Assembly: GCA_016234205.1 (NCBI GenBank)
Contig: JACRGN010000031.1
Span: 1-24,560, forward strand
Reading direction: 5' to 3'
DNA length: 24,560 bases
Source of the DNA: Nitrospinota bacterium
GTDB taxonomy: Bacteria > Nitrospinota > Nitrospinia > UBA9942
Numbering within the stretch: position 1 is the first letter of the stretch; the number at the start of each line of letters is the position of its first letter. Below, one piece after another: positions 16,042 to 23,649 of the stretch. The translations under genes were made by a program, and so were the position numbers. Under the pieces are notes generated by a model. It did no database searches. It had not been told where the DNA came from and saw only the letters and a list, made by a program, of their open reading frames with translations.

Positions 16042-16476
16042 TTATAGAGGGGCAAGCTTCATCCCCATCTTTGAAGCTACCTGAGACAGAGTTTTATCGG
16101 AACAGAGGAACTTTGAATTATGAAGCCCATGGGCAACTGAAAGCTGGAGAGAGTCCAGCGTTTTAATACCATAATTTACGCCAAAATCTCTTATCAAATC
16201 GGCGGCTTTGAAGTAATGCCTGTCATCAAGCGTAATCAACTCTATTTGACCTGTCTGCAGGTCATCAAGAAAGGTATTCCAGATAATTGTTTCTTGCTCC
16301 TTTTCTAAATCTCCTGTTCTAACCTTCTTGGATAAGGCTGAAGCCATTTCTACAACTGCGAGACTGGAAATATAAATATAGTCAGCCTTCAATAAAAGTG
16401 CCTCTATTTTATCGCTATCCTGTTCAGGGTAATAAAACTTGACTAATGAACTGGTATCCACAAAAAAGGAAGGCAT
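16042..16476 (-). CDS. PIN-domain toxin (VapC-like)
   Basis: A 144-residue PIN-domain ribonuclease. Active-site acidic residues are visible: D7 in FFVDTSSLVKFYYPE, E43 in LAVVEMASALSKK, D128-equivalent in LDSLQLSVA and D in FLCSDKTLSQVA. It belongs to the DTSxLVKxYxxE subgroup, unlike the first toxin in this window, so the two modules did not arise by recent duplication. The ATG overlaps the TAA of the Phd-type antitoxin by one base. Downstream there is only a repeat-rich gap. Confidence 0.9.
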   Translation of the reverse strand: MPSFFVDTSSLVKFYYPEQDSDKIEALLLKADYIYISSLAVVEMASALSKKVRTGDLEKEQETIIWNTFLDDLQTGQIELITLDDRHYFKAADLIRDFGVNYGIKTLDSLQLSVAHGLHNSKFLCSDKTLSQVASKMGMKLAPL

Positions 16477-16715
16477 TAATATGCCTCCTCTTTTCTGGAA
16501 GCAATAATAATTTTAGATAGAGGTTTACCTTTTGCGATAATAGAAGCCCTCAATTCTTTATGGCTCTCTAACTTGCGTTTTACCTTTTTCCTAATAGGTG
16601 TAATCTTTGCTATGGGCTCATCTCTTTTTGAGATTATAATTTCTTCACCTTTCTGAACTCTGGACAGATATTCTGTTAGGTGCTGTCGTGCCTCCTTTAT
16701 TCCTGCAGTAACCAT
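16476..16715 (-). CDS. Phd/YefM-family antitoxin
   Basis: A 79-residue antitoxin. The N-terminal Phd/YefM fold (GIKEARQHLTEYLSRVQKGE, then EIIISKRDEPIAKITPI) binds DNA; the basic C-terminal stretch (KKVKRKLESHKELRASIIAK) is the likely toxin-binding tail. GGAGGATAAATT precedes the ATG at 16715. It should neutralise the PIN toxin encoded immediately downstream and repress the promoter upstream. Confidence 0.9.
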   Translation of the reverse strand: MVTAGIKEARQHLTEYLSRVQKGEEIIISKRDEPIAKITPIRKKVKRKLESHKELRASIIAKGKPLSKIIIASRKEEAY

Positions 16716-16748
16716 AATTTATCCTCCCTTAACTGTCTTGTGACTACC

Positions 16749-16777
16749 AGTGTACATAAAGGTATACTTTCTGTCAA
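16749..16777 (-). promoter_or_regulatory. Promoter and likely operator of the Phd-PIN module
   Basis: On the minus strand, TTGACA (16772-16777), a 17-base spacer and TACACT (16749-16754) form a strong promoter. Within it, AGTATAC-(6 bases)-GTACACT is a near-perfect inverted repeat with one mismatch that covers the spacer and -10. This is a fitting operator for autoregulation by the antitoxin. Confidence 0.7.
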
Positions 16778-16803
16778 GAAGCAACGGCTACTGCGGGGGT
16801 AAA

Positions 16804-16833
16804 TTGAGGGATTAACCAACACTGTAGTATAAT
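16804..16833 (+). promoter_or_regulatory. Promoter of the ABC exporter operon, possibly leaderless
   Basis: TTGAGG (16804-16809), an 18-base spacer and a perfect TATAAT (16828-16833) lie just before the GTG start codon at 16842. A start of transcription 7 to 9 bases after the -10 would fall at about 16840-16842, leaving little or no leader. No Shine-Dalgarno is seen. Confidence 0.55.
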
Positions 16834-16841
16834 CATAAAAA

Positions 16842-18605
16842 GTGGACGCAATAAAAAATCTCTATACATATACAAGGAAATACAAATATGAATTAATAGC
16901 CGGTATAATCGCCCTTATTTTAACCGATGCACTCGGACTCCTGCCGCCATGGCTAATCAAACTCGCTATTGACTACATTAAAAAGGCTGACAGTCAATCC
17001 CATTCAATCAATCCCCTCATAAAATATTCTGTCTTACTTGTAACCGCAGTCGGACTCCAGTCAGTATTCCGCTACTACTGGAGGAAGCACCTCTTCGGCA
17101 TCTCAAGGAAGGTGGAATATGATTTGAGAAACGATTATTTTAGGCACTTGCAGAGGCTGCACTGGGGATTTTTTCAGCATACAAAGACAGGGGACATTAT
17201 GTCGCGGGCAACAAATGACCTTCAGGCTGTGAGGGAGTTTCTCGGAATCGGGAGTGTAATTATTGTTGATACCGCAGTAATAATGACCACCTGCCTCATA
17301 CTTATGATATTTATAAGCCCTAAACTCACCGGCATCTCCCTTCTGCCTATGGCACTGGTTTCTATTATTGTCTTGAAATTCAGTAAGGAGATAAGACAGA
17401 GGTTTGAATCTGTCCAGAAACAATTATCAGAGATAAGCTCAATGGTTCACGAGAATATTGCAGGGATAAGGGTCATACAGGCTTATGTGCAGGAGGAGAA
17501 CGAATTAAACAGATTTAAGAAACTTAACGAGCAGCTTATAAATAAAAATTTAGAGCTCACAAAAATTTCAGGTGCATTTTTCCCATTGATGGTTTTTACC
17601 ACAGGCCTTGCAACTGCCCTTGTCCTCTGGATCGGAGGCAGAGAGGTAATAAGGGGGCAACTGACCCTCGGCAGTTATGTTGCATTTAACGGGTATCTGG
17701 CAATGCTCACATGGCCAATGGCTGCAATAGGATTCATGATAAACCTCTCACAGAGGGGGATTGCATCAATGCGCAGGATTGAGGAAATTATGAATGTAAA
17801 ACCAGAGATTACAGATAAGCAGGCAGCCATCAGCTTTCAGCAGTCAGGGATTATAAAGGGTAAAATAGAAATTAAATCACTCACATTCTCATACAACGGG
17901 AAAGAGAATGTTCTTTCGGATATTAACCTGAGTATTAAGGCTAGAGGCTCACTATCATTGGCAGGCGCTGTCGGCTCAGGAAAAAGCACACTGGTTAAAC
18001 TGATAATGAGGATATACGATGCCCCTGATGATTCAATCTTTATTAACGGAGTTGATATAAAAAGGATACCCATTAAAATTCTAAGGGATGGCATAGGTTA
18101 TGTAGAACAGGAACCGTTTCTATTTTCAGATACTATAAGGGAGAATATAGTCTTCGGTGTAAATGATGTTACCGACAATGATGTTGAGAAGACAGTGATA
18201 ATGGCAGGACTTGAAAGGGATATGGAGATATTCCCGCATGGCATTAATACAGTGATTGGGGAAAGGGGTGTAACCCTGTCGGGCGGACAGAAACAGAGGG
18301 TGGCACTTGCAAGGGCAATCATTAAAAGACCAACAATACTGATACTTGATGACGCATTTTCAAATCTGGATGCATACACGGAGGGAAGGGTATTTACAAA
18401 TATAATTGAGTCATTAAAAGATACTACTTTCATTTTAATTTCTCATAGAATTTCTACAATGAGAGAGGCTGATATGATTGCAGTAATGGAGAATGGGAGG
18501 ATAGCAGAGACAGGAACCCATGATGAGCTTATCTCAAAAAGCGGCCTCTATAATCGTATTTACAAAAAACAGGTTTTCTCTGAGATGGAAATTGTGGAGG
18601 AGTGA
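16842..18605 (+). CDS. ABC exporter half-transporter, degenerate-site subunit
   Basis: A 587-residue half-transporter with an N-terminal six-helix exporter domain (about 15-310) and a C-terminal nucleotide-binding domain. Motifs are Walker A GAVGSGKST (375-383), Q-loop VEQEPF (421-426), signature LSGGQ (479-483), Walker B ILILDD (499-504) and switch His in SHR (535). The catalytic Glu after Walker B is replaced by Asp (D504), as in one subunit of heterodimeric exporters of the TM287/288, BmrCD and YheIH kind. The start is GTG 16842, next to the -10 box. The TGA is followed directly by the ATG of the second subunit. It resembles multidrug or lipid exporters, but the substrate cannot be told. 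Confidence 0.93.
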   Translation: MDAIKNLYTYTRKYKYELIAGIIALILTDALGLLPPWLIKLAIDYIKKADSQSHSINPLIKYSVLLVTAVGLQSVFRYYWRKHLFGISRKVEYDLRNDYFRHLQRLHWGFFQHTKTGDIMSRATNDLQAVREFLGIGSVIIVDTAVIMTTCLILMIFISPKLTGISLLPMALVSIIVLKFSKEIRQRFESVQKQLSEISSMVHENIAGIRVIQAYVQEENELNRFKKLNEQLINKNLELTKISGAFFPLMVFTTGLATALVLWIGGREVIRGQLTLGSYVAFNGYLAMLTWPMAAIGFMINLSQRGIASMRRIEEIMNVKPEITDKQAAISFQQSGIIKGKIEIKSLTFSYNGKENVLSDINLSIKARGSLSLAGAVGSGKSTLVKLIMRIYDAPDDSIFINGVDIKRIPIKILRDGIGYVEQEPFLFSDTIRENIVFGVNDVTDNDVEKTVIMAGLERDMEIFPHGINTVIGERGVTLSGGQKQRVALARAIIKRPTILILDDAFSNLDAYTEGRVFTNIIESLKDTTFILISHRISTMREADMIAVMENGRIAETGTHDELISKSGLYNRIYKKQVFSEMEIVEE

Positions 18606-20387
18606 ATGCAGGCAAATCTTCATGAAGATGAGATTATAGGAAAGGCTTATGATGCGAAGTTGATGAGGAGGCTCCTCGGATTTTTTAAGCCATATCAAAA
18701 ACAGCTAACCATATCCATACTCCTACTGATTATCATTTCTATATTGAACCTGTCAGGACCATATCTTACAAAAATCGCCATAGATAACTACATACTCACT
18801 GGCGACTGGAGCGGGCTGAATTTTGTAATGGCTGTCTATTTTATGGTTTTACTTATGACATTCTCTCTTCAATATACGCAGGTTTATATAATGCAATTAA
18901 CCGGACAGAGGGCAATGTATGATATAAGGGTAAAGCTGTTTGCCCACATCCAAAAGATGTCCCTCTCATTTTTCAATAATAATCCAATCGGCAGACTCGT
19001 CACAAGGATTGTAAACGATATAGAGGTTTTAAATGAGATGTTCACTCAGGGGATTGTTGTTGCAATTGGAGACCTCCTCACACTCATAGGCATAGCCATC
19101 GCCCTATTAATTTTAAACCTTAAACTTGCCCTCCTGACATTCATTGTGCTTCCTCCCCTCCTTTATGCAACAAAATTTTACAGGGACAGGGCAAGGGATT
19201 CTTACAGAAATATAAGGACTAATCTTGCCAAACTGAATTCATATCTTCAGGAAAATATAGGAGGTATGAGCACAGTGCAGATATTTAACAGAGAGGATGA
19301 AAATTTTAAAAGATTTGACAGGATAAATATAGAGAACAGGGATGAGCAGATGAGGTCTCTTATCTATAATGCCATTTATTTCCCCAGTATAGAATTTTTC
19401 TCTGCTATTGCTGTCGGGGTCATTATCTGGTATGGAGGCGGCGAGGTGATAAGGGGCGGGTTACAGCTTGGTGTTCTTGTGGCATTTATTCAGTATGTCC
19501 AGAGGTTCTTCCAGCCTGTAAGGGACTTTGCAGAAAAATATAACATAATGCAAGCCTCAATGGCATCATCAGAAAGGATATTTAAACTACTGGATACACA
19601 AGAGGATATCCCAAATCCCCAAAAACCCGTCCTTTTAAAAGATATAAGTGGGGAGATTGAATTTAAAGATGTATGGTTCTCCTATAATCATTCATCATCA
19701 GAAGATTGGACATTGAAGGGCATATCGTTTCACCTTAAGGCGGGTGAAAGTGCCGCTATAGTCGGTGCGACAGGTGCAGGCAAGACATCTATTATAAATC
19801 TCCTCGGAAGGTTCTACGATATTCAAAAGGGAAGTATATTGATTGATAATATTGATATACGAGATTTTGATAAAAAGTCTTTGAGGAGAAATATAGGGAT
19901 AGTCCTACAAGATGTATTCCTATTTGCAGGCGATATTGAAAATAATATAAGGCTGGGAGAAGATGAAATATCAATAGAGAAGGTCTATGAGTCGGCAGAG
20001 ATTGTCCATGCCCACAGATTTATAGAAAGATTGCCAAGGGGATATAAAGAAGATGTTCAGGAGAGGGGAAGCACTCTCTCCCTTGGGCAGAAACAGCTTA
20101 TCTCATTTGCGAGGGTTCTGGCATTTAATCCAAAGATATTAATCCTGGATGAGGCTACATCAAGTGTGGACACAGAGACCGAGATTTTAATCAGGGATGC
20201 ACTCCGCAAATTAATTAAAAACCGCACCTCCATTATAATTGCACACAGGCTATCCACAATAAGATATGTGGATAAAATAATCGTAATCCATGACGGTGAG
20301 ATTGTTGAGATGGGGAATCATGAAGAGCTTCTTAAAAATAATGGGATGTATCATAATTTGTATCAATTGCAGTTTGGAACTCGTTAA
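18606..20387 (+). CDS. ABC exporter half-transporter, catalytic-site subunit
   Basis: A 593-residue partner subunit with six membrane helices (about 35-330) and an ATPase domain. Walker A is GATGAGKT (387-394), Q-loop VLQDVF (433-438), signature LSLGQ (491-495), Walker B with intact catalytic Glu ILILDE (511-516) and switch His in AHR (547). In the dimer its Walker sites would pair with the canonical LSGGQ of the first subunit to form the active ATP site, while its variant LSLGQ would face the degenerate site. The two defects thus fall in the same composite site, the pattern of an asymmetric heterodimer. The ribosome site GGAGG lies at the end of the first gene. It converges with the YkgJ-like gene 10 bp downstream, and I see no hairpin terminator between. 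Confidence 0.95.
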   Translation: MQANLHEDEIIGKAYDAKLMRRLLGFFKPYQKQLTISILLLIIISILNLSGPYLTKIAIDNYILTGDWSGLNFVMAVYFMVLLMTFSLQYTQVYIMQLTGQRAMYDIRVKLFAHIQKMSLSFFNNNPIGRLVTRIVNDIEVLNEMFTQGIVVAIGDLLTLIGIAIALLILNLKLALLTFIVLPPLLYATKFYRDRARDSYRNIRTNLAKLNSYLQENIGGMSTVQIFNREDENFKRFDRINIENRDEQMRSLIYNAIYFPSIEFFSAIAVGVIIWYGGGEVIRGGLQLGVLVAFIQYVQRFFQPVRDFAEKYNIMQASMASSERIFKLLDTQEDIPNPQKPVLLKDISGEIEFKDVWFSYNHSSSEDWTLKGISFHLKAGESAAIVGATGAGKTSIINLLGRFYDIQKGSILIDNIDIRDFDKKSLRRNIGIVLQDVFLFAGDIENNIRLGEDEISIEKVYESAEIVHAHRFIERLPRGYKEDVQERGSTLSLGQKQLISFARVLAFNPKILILDEATSSVDTETEILIRDALRKLIKNRTSIIIAHRLSTIRYVDKIIVIHDGEIVEMGNHEELLKNNGMYHNLYQLQFGTR

Positions 20388-20397
20388 AAGCAATATC

Positions 20398-20757
20398 CTA
20401 CTTCCCCTTTAAACAAAGTTCTCTATAGCCTGGGCAGGATAGATACAATTGCTGTTTAGAATCAGCAGTTGGACAATAGTTTAACCAAAAAGGAAAGGTT
20501 CGGCACTGACGAGGTCTTGCTGAATAAATCTTGCAAAGCCTCTGGCTTTTGTCAAAATAACAATCAGGATTAAAATCAGGGGCGATTAATACCGCATTCC
20601 CTTTATAATACTTCACATATTTGGCAGTAAACTCAAAGGGTTGAAGATTGAAAAAGAGTGCGAGTCTTTTAATATCTTCATTATCGAGATAAACCCAGCC
20701 ATCCGGGTCACTACAACAGTTTCCACATTTATGACAATTAAAAGAAGCTTCTTCCAT
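20398..20757 (-). CDS. YkgJ-family CxxCxxCC metal-binding protein
   Basis: A small cysteine-rich cytoplasmic protein of the YkgJ (zinc- or iron-chelating, Fe-S oxidoreductase-annotated) family. CHKCGNCCSDPDGWVYL begins the family, followed by NPDCYFDKSQRLCKIYSARP, then RQCRTFPFW and a last CPGYRELC. All the usual cysteines are present. I chose ATG 20757 with AAGGTAGG upstream; a TTG at 20772 would add five residues and sits in the ribosome site. Function is not established for the family. It is transcribed toward the ABC exporter, so no functional link is implied. Confidence 0.88.
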   Translation of the reverse strand: MEEASFNCHKCGNCCSDPDGWVYLDNEDIKRLALFFNLQPFEFTAKYVKYYKGNAVLIAPDFNPDCYFDKSQRLCKIYSARPRQCRTFPFWLNYCPTADSKQQLYLSCPGYRELCLKGK

Positions 20758-20836
20758 ATTACCTACCTTCAATGAATTGTAGTATAATTCAAAATAGGTG
20801 ATAAATCAAAGTTCATAAATCTAATGAGGTATTCCC

Positions 20837-20865
20837 TTGACAGGTAGTGACTATTTATCTATAAT
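20837..20865 (+). promoter_or_regulatory. Perfect-consensus sigma70 promoter upstream of the cpoB-like gene
   Basis: TTGACA (20837-20842), exactly 17 bases, TATAAT (20860-20865). Transcription would begin near 20872, giving a leader of about 160 bases before the ATG at 21036. It is the strongest-looking promoter in the window. Confidence 0.75.
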
Positions 20866-20898
20866 TCTCGGAAGTTAAAGAACAAAAGAAAAAGATTA

Positions 20899-20990
20899 AG
20901 GAGAAATGGGGAAATTAGGAAAAAGGGGGAAATATTTTTAAAATAATTTTTTCTTTTTCCATTTCTTTCTGTTTGTTCTCCCTTTCTCCT
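20899..20990 (+). other. Purine/pyrimidine hairpin in the cpoB leader
   Basis: The leader has a nearly pure purine tract (20873-20935) followed, after an A/T-rich loop, by a nearly pure pyrimidine tract (about 20947-20990). The outer arms AGGAGAAATGGGGAA (20899-20913) and TTCTCCCTTTCTCCT (20976-20990) pair at 13 of 15 positions, and the inner parts pair imperfectly. The left arm contains an AGGAGAAATG ribosome-site-like string with no long frame after it. It may be a regulatory leader structure or another dispersed repeat. Confidence 0.5.
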
Positions 20991-21035
20991 AAATGTTTTT
21001 TATAATTTATAATTAAAAAATATTGGAGGATATTG

Positions 21036-21857
21036 ATGCGGCAAAACAAAAATAGATTACTGCTTCTGATTATATTTTTTACAATAACCGTTGCCGGCTG
21101 TAGCTCTGATAAAACTACCGATATTTTAAAACAGGATATTGCATACCTGAAAAGTCAGATGGCTGATATTCAAAAGAGCAGCACAGATACTGATGTAAAG
21201 ATATCCGGCATTGAAAATAAATTACATCATTTTGAGGACAAATCAAAGGACTTAGAAAATCAGATTTTCAACCTATCTGCAAAGGTTGAAGAGGGTCCAA
21301 TAATTGAAATTCCTGCAGAAGAGAAGCCTTTATCGCCACCTCAGCCTAAAGCAAAGGAAATCCCGCCCCCGCCGAAAGAGGAAATAATCTCAGAACCCCC
21401 AAAATCTGAGAAAATGGAAAGTGTGCCGTTAGAGGAGAAAAAGAGGGAAGATGAACTAAAAAGCCTTGCAGGTCTACCTCCTGATGAACTCTATAAAAAG
21501 GCTTACAACCATTTCATCCTTGGTGAATATGACAGGGCAATATCAAATTTCAGGATATTTTTAGATAATCACCCAAAGAATGACCTGTCTGATAATTCCC
21601 AATACTGGATAGGTGAATGTTACTATGCTAAGAAAGAATATACTGCCGCATTATCTGAATTTAAAAAAGCTGTAGAGAAATATCCGAAAGGCAATAAGGC
21701 TCCTGATACAATGCTTAAAATTGGATATGTGTATCATGAGCTTGGCGACAAAAAGTCTGCCGTAAAAGAACTGAATAACCTTATTAAAAAGTTCCCAAAA
21801 AACAATGCTGCCAAATTGGCAAAAGAGAAGATAAAGAATATTGAGAAAGGGAAATGA
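21036..21857 (+). CDS. CpoB/YbgF-like TPR lipoprotein
   Basis: A 273-residue periplasmic protein. Start ATG 21036 has TTGGAGGA six bases upstream (a TTG at 21033 is less likely). It has a lipoprotein signal, LLLLIIFFTITVAGC, with lipobox VAGC (C22), so it should be lipidated, unlike E. coli CpoB, which is soluble. A coiled-coil region (about 28-85) and a Pro/Glu-rich linker come next. The C-terminal TPR domain follows (DELYKKAYNHFILGEYDRAI, YWIGECYYAKKEYTAALSEF, MLKIGYVYHELGDKKSAVKE), matching YbgF. In other bacteria CpoB links the Tol-Pal system with peptidoglycan synthesis, but tolA, tolB and pal are not adjacent here. It overlaps the LysM gene by ATGA, suggesting coupled synthesis of two envelope proteins. 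Confidence 0.85.
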   Translation: MRQNKNRLLLLIIFFTITVAGCSSDKTTDILKQDIAYLKSQMADIQKSSTDTDVKISGIENKLHHFEDKSKDLENQIFNLSAKVEEGPIIEIPAEEKPLSPPQPKAKEIPPPPKEEIISEPPKSEKMESVPLEEKKREDELKSLAGLPPDELYKKAYNHFILGEYDRAISNFRIFLDNHPKNDLSDNSQYWIGECYYAKKEYTAALSEFKKAVEKYPKGNKAPDTMLKIGYVYHELGDKKSAVKELNNLIKKFPKNNAAKLAKEKIKNIEKGK

Positions 21858-23041
21858 AAAGGGAATACAGAATACAGAATACAGAATGCAGAATGCAGAA
21901 TAGAAGAATAGTTACCTCTTTATTCTGGCTTCTGGCTTCTGGCTTCTGGCTTCTGGCTTCTGGCTTCTGGCTTCTGGCTGATACCGCTTCTGCTGAAGAA
22001 ATCTCTCAAAAAGAGATTGTAAAAACACCGAAGGTGCATATTGTAAGAGAGAAGGATACCCTCTGGGATATATCAAAGAAATACCTTAACAACCCTTTTA
22101 AGTGGGAGGAGGTCTGGAATAAAAACAAGTTTATAGCCAATCCGCATCGCATATATCCGGGAGACAATATAGTTATCCCGGAGGCTTTTGATGAGACAGA
22201 GGTTGAAAAGGAAGTAAGTGTAACAGCTGAACCTCAAATCCCTGTTCAGTCTGTTGAAGAAAAAGAGGTTAAAGAAATAGACGAGGACATAATACCGCCC
22301 CTCCCACTGGTAGCATTACAGCCTCCGCCGCCGCCACCACCTGAAAAAATTCCGTTAACCACAGTTAAGGTGTTAGCCTCAGCCGGTTATATAATACAGA
22401 AGGAAAGTGAGAAAGGGATAATATTTGATTCCCCTGAAACAAGGACTATCTTTGGAATAGGCGATACAGTCTATATAAACATAGGAGGAAAAGAAGGGGT
22501 AAAGGCTGGTGATAGATTTACAATATATAAATCCCTTAGATCGGTTACTCATCCCATTACGGCCAAGAATATTGGTACTCTGATAGAAATATTGGGTGAA
22601 TTAGAAGTAACGGAGGTTAGAGAAGACAGCTCTACTGCAAATATAATTGAATCATTTGCTACTATAGAGATTGGAAACAAATTAAAAGAGAGAGAAGATA
22701 TGACCGTCCCCATGATAGACCCCGCAGCCAAGATAGAGCCTAAAGATATAAAAGGCTATATCATTGATGCCAAAGACCAGAGAGATACTGCTGCGGCAGG
22801 CGATATTGTTTATATTGATGTCGGTATTGATACAGGGGTATCGGCAGGTGACAGATTTGACATATTAAAAAGTGAAGGGAAAATAGAAAAAGAGGCTAAA
22901 AAGGGGGAAAAGATAAAAGTTCCAAAAGTTGTTATCGGTAATCTTCAGGTAATTAAGCCAAAGGAAAAGGTATCCACTGCTATAATATCCGGTAGCAGAA
23001 AAGAGATTACAATCGGCGAGATGATTGAATATCAAAAATAA
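21854..23041 (+). CDS. LysM-domain envelope protein with repeat-built signal peptide
   Basis: A 395-residue exported protein. The ATG at 21854 overlaps the TGA of the cpoB-like gene. The first 47 residues form a signal peptide whose charged start (EYRIQNTECRMQNRR) comes from a GAATRCA heptamer array and whose hydrophobic core (FWLLASG repeated) comes from a TTCTGGC array; cleavage is likely after ADTASA. LysM follows (60-109, VHIVREKDTLWDISKKYLNN to YPGDNIVIP), which should bind peptidoglycan. An acidic, Pro-rich linker (PPPPPPP) leads to two copies of a beta-rich module (GDTVYINIGGKEGVKAGDRF and GDIVYIDVGIDTGVSAGDRF). The repeated module has no function I can name. The reading frame depends on the copy number of both arrays. 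Confidence 0.88.
   Translation: MKREYRIQNTECRMQNRRIVTSLFWLLASGFWLLASGFWLLADTASAEEISQKEIVKTPKVHIVREKDTLWDISKKYLNNPFKWEEVWNKNKFIANPHRIYPGDNIVIPEAFDETEVEKEVSVTAEPQIPVQSVEEKEVKEIDEDIIPPLPLVALQPPPPPPPEKIPLTTVKVLASAGYIIQKESEKGIIFDSPETRTIFGIGDTVYINIGGKEGVKAGDRFTIYKSLRSVTHPITAKNIGTLIEILGELEVTEVREDSSTANIIESFATIEIGNKLKEREDMTVPMIDPAAKIEPKDIKGYIIDAKDQRDTAAAGDIVYIDVGIDTGVSAGDRFDILKSEGKIEKEAKKGEKIKVPKVVIGNLQVIKPKEKVSTAIISGSRKEITIGEMIEYQK
21863..21904. repeat. GAATRCA heptamer array at the start of the LysM gene
   Basis: Three GAATACA units (21863-21883) are followed by two GAATGCA units (21884-21897) and a diverged GAATAGA. They lie within the first 17 codons and encode the EYRIQNT cycle. Seven bases is not a multiple of three, so a one-unit change would shift the frame. 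Confidence 0.85.
21923..21978. repeat. Perfect eight-copy TTCTGGC heptamer array in the LysM gene
   Basis: Eight identical head-to-tail TTCTGGC units, 56 bp with no mismatch, encode FWLLASG FWLLASG FWLLA. All three frames of the array are open and give the same hydrophobic heptapeptide, so only the sequence after it would be affected by copy change. A gain or loss of three units keeps the frame and changes the signal core by seven residues. Confidence 0.92.
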
Positions 23042-23067
23042 AAACCATTACTTTACAATTTTTGAAT

Positions 23068-23358
23068 CTATTTTTTATTCACACTTTCCTCTCTTAGTCT
23101 CTGGGCTATCTTTTCTGCTATCTCCCTTGATTTTATCTGGTATAGATTTTTCTTAATCTCTTTTTTATATTTAACCACTAAATCTCTTCTTATTTTCTCC
23201 ATGACTGTCCTTGTTAATTCTCTTTTTAACACATAATCGGATTCTTTTGAGATTAACTTGAGATAATAATATGGGATGAATCCGGGGATACCTACAGCAT
23301 AATTTGATACTAATTTGATATAATTAGTAGTAATTTTATTAAATATGGCTTGACACAC
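23068..23358 (-). CDS. Small basic hypothetical protein (doubtful)
   Basis: An open frame of 96 codons with a GTG start and no ribosome site; there is no ATG before residue 53. The product has an aromatic, hydrophobic N-terminal part (NYAVGIPGFIPYYYLKLIS) and a Lys/Arg/Glu-rich helical rest (KIRRDLVVKYKKEIKKNL). I do not recognise a family. It lies convergent to the LysM gene, and its proposed start overlaps the -35 of the plus-strand promoter for the XRE gene. It may be a real small gene, a decayed one, or chance. If it is not real, 23042-23435 is a gap of about 390 bp with only that promoter in it. Confidence 0.3.
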   Translation of the reverse strand: MCQAIFNKITTNYIKLVSNYAVGIPGFIPYYYLKLISKESDYVLKRELTRTVMEKIRRDLVVKYKKEIKKNLYQIKSREIAEKIAQRLREESVNKK

Positions 23359-23378
23359 CGGTATGATTATGGTAAAGT
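23350..23378 (+). promoter_or_regulatory. Promoter of the XRE-pilM operon
   Basis: TTGACA (23350-23355), a 17-base spacer and TAAAGT (23373-23378) lie about 58 bases before the XRE gene ATG. The -35 is perfect, the -10 weak, which would suit regulation. Confidence 0.55.
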
Positions 23379-23435
23379 CGCCTCAAAATTAGTCCGAAAT
23401 ATATTAAAAGCGGTATCATTATTCATGAGGTATAA

Positions 23436-23636
23436 ATGAAGAGTAGTAATAGTGTAAAGACAATCAGGGAATCCAGGCTGATCAGCAAGGCTGAACTGGC
23501 ACGAAAGACAGGGCTATCGTTTCAGACCATAGACAGGATTGAAAAGGGTTATCCCTGCAGGTTAGATACAAAGAGAAAACTTATAATAGCCCTTGGGCTA
23601 AAATTCAGTGATAAGAAAAAAATATTTAAAGATTAA
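23436..23636 (+). CDS. Small XRE-family helix-turn-helix protein upstream of pilM
   Basis: A 66-residue protein that is almost only a Cro/C1-type helix-turn-helix: VKTIRESRLISKAELARKTG, then LSFQTIDRIEKGYPCRLDTK and RKLIIALGLKF. Helices 2 and 3 (ISKAELARKTG, SFQTIDRIEKG) are well formed. GAGG stands six bases before the ATG at 23436. It is followed by pilM after 13 bp and shares its promoter, so it probably regulates the pilus operon or itself. No ligand-binding domain is present. This is not a phage context: no other phage gene is nearby. Confidence 0.88.
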   Translation: MKSSNSVKTIRESRLISKAELARKTGLSFQTIDRIEKGYPCRLDTKRKLIIALGLKFSDKKKIFKD

Positions 23637-23649
23637 ATGAGGTAATATT

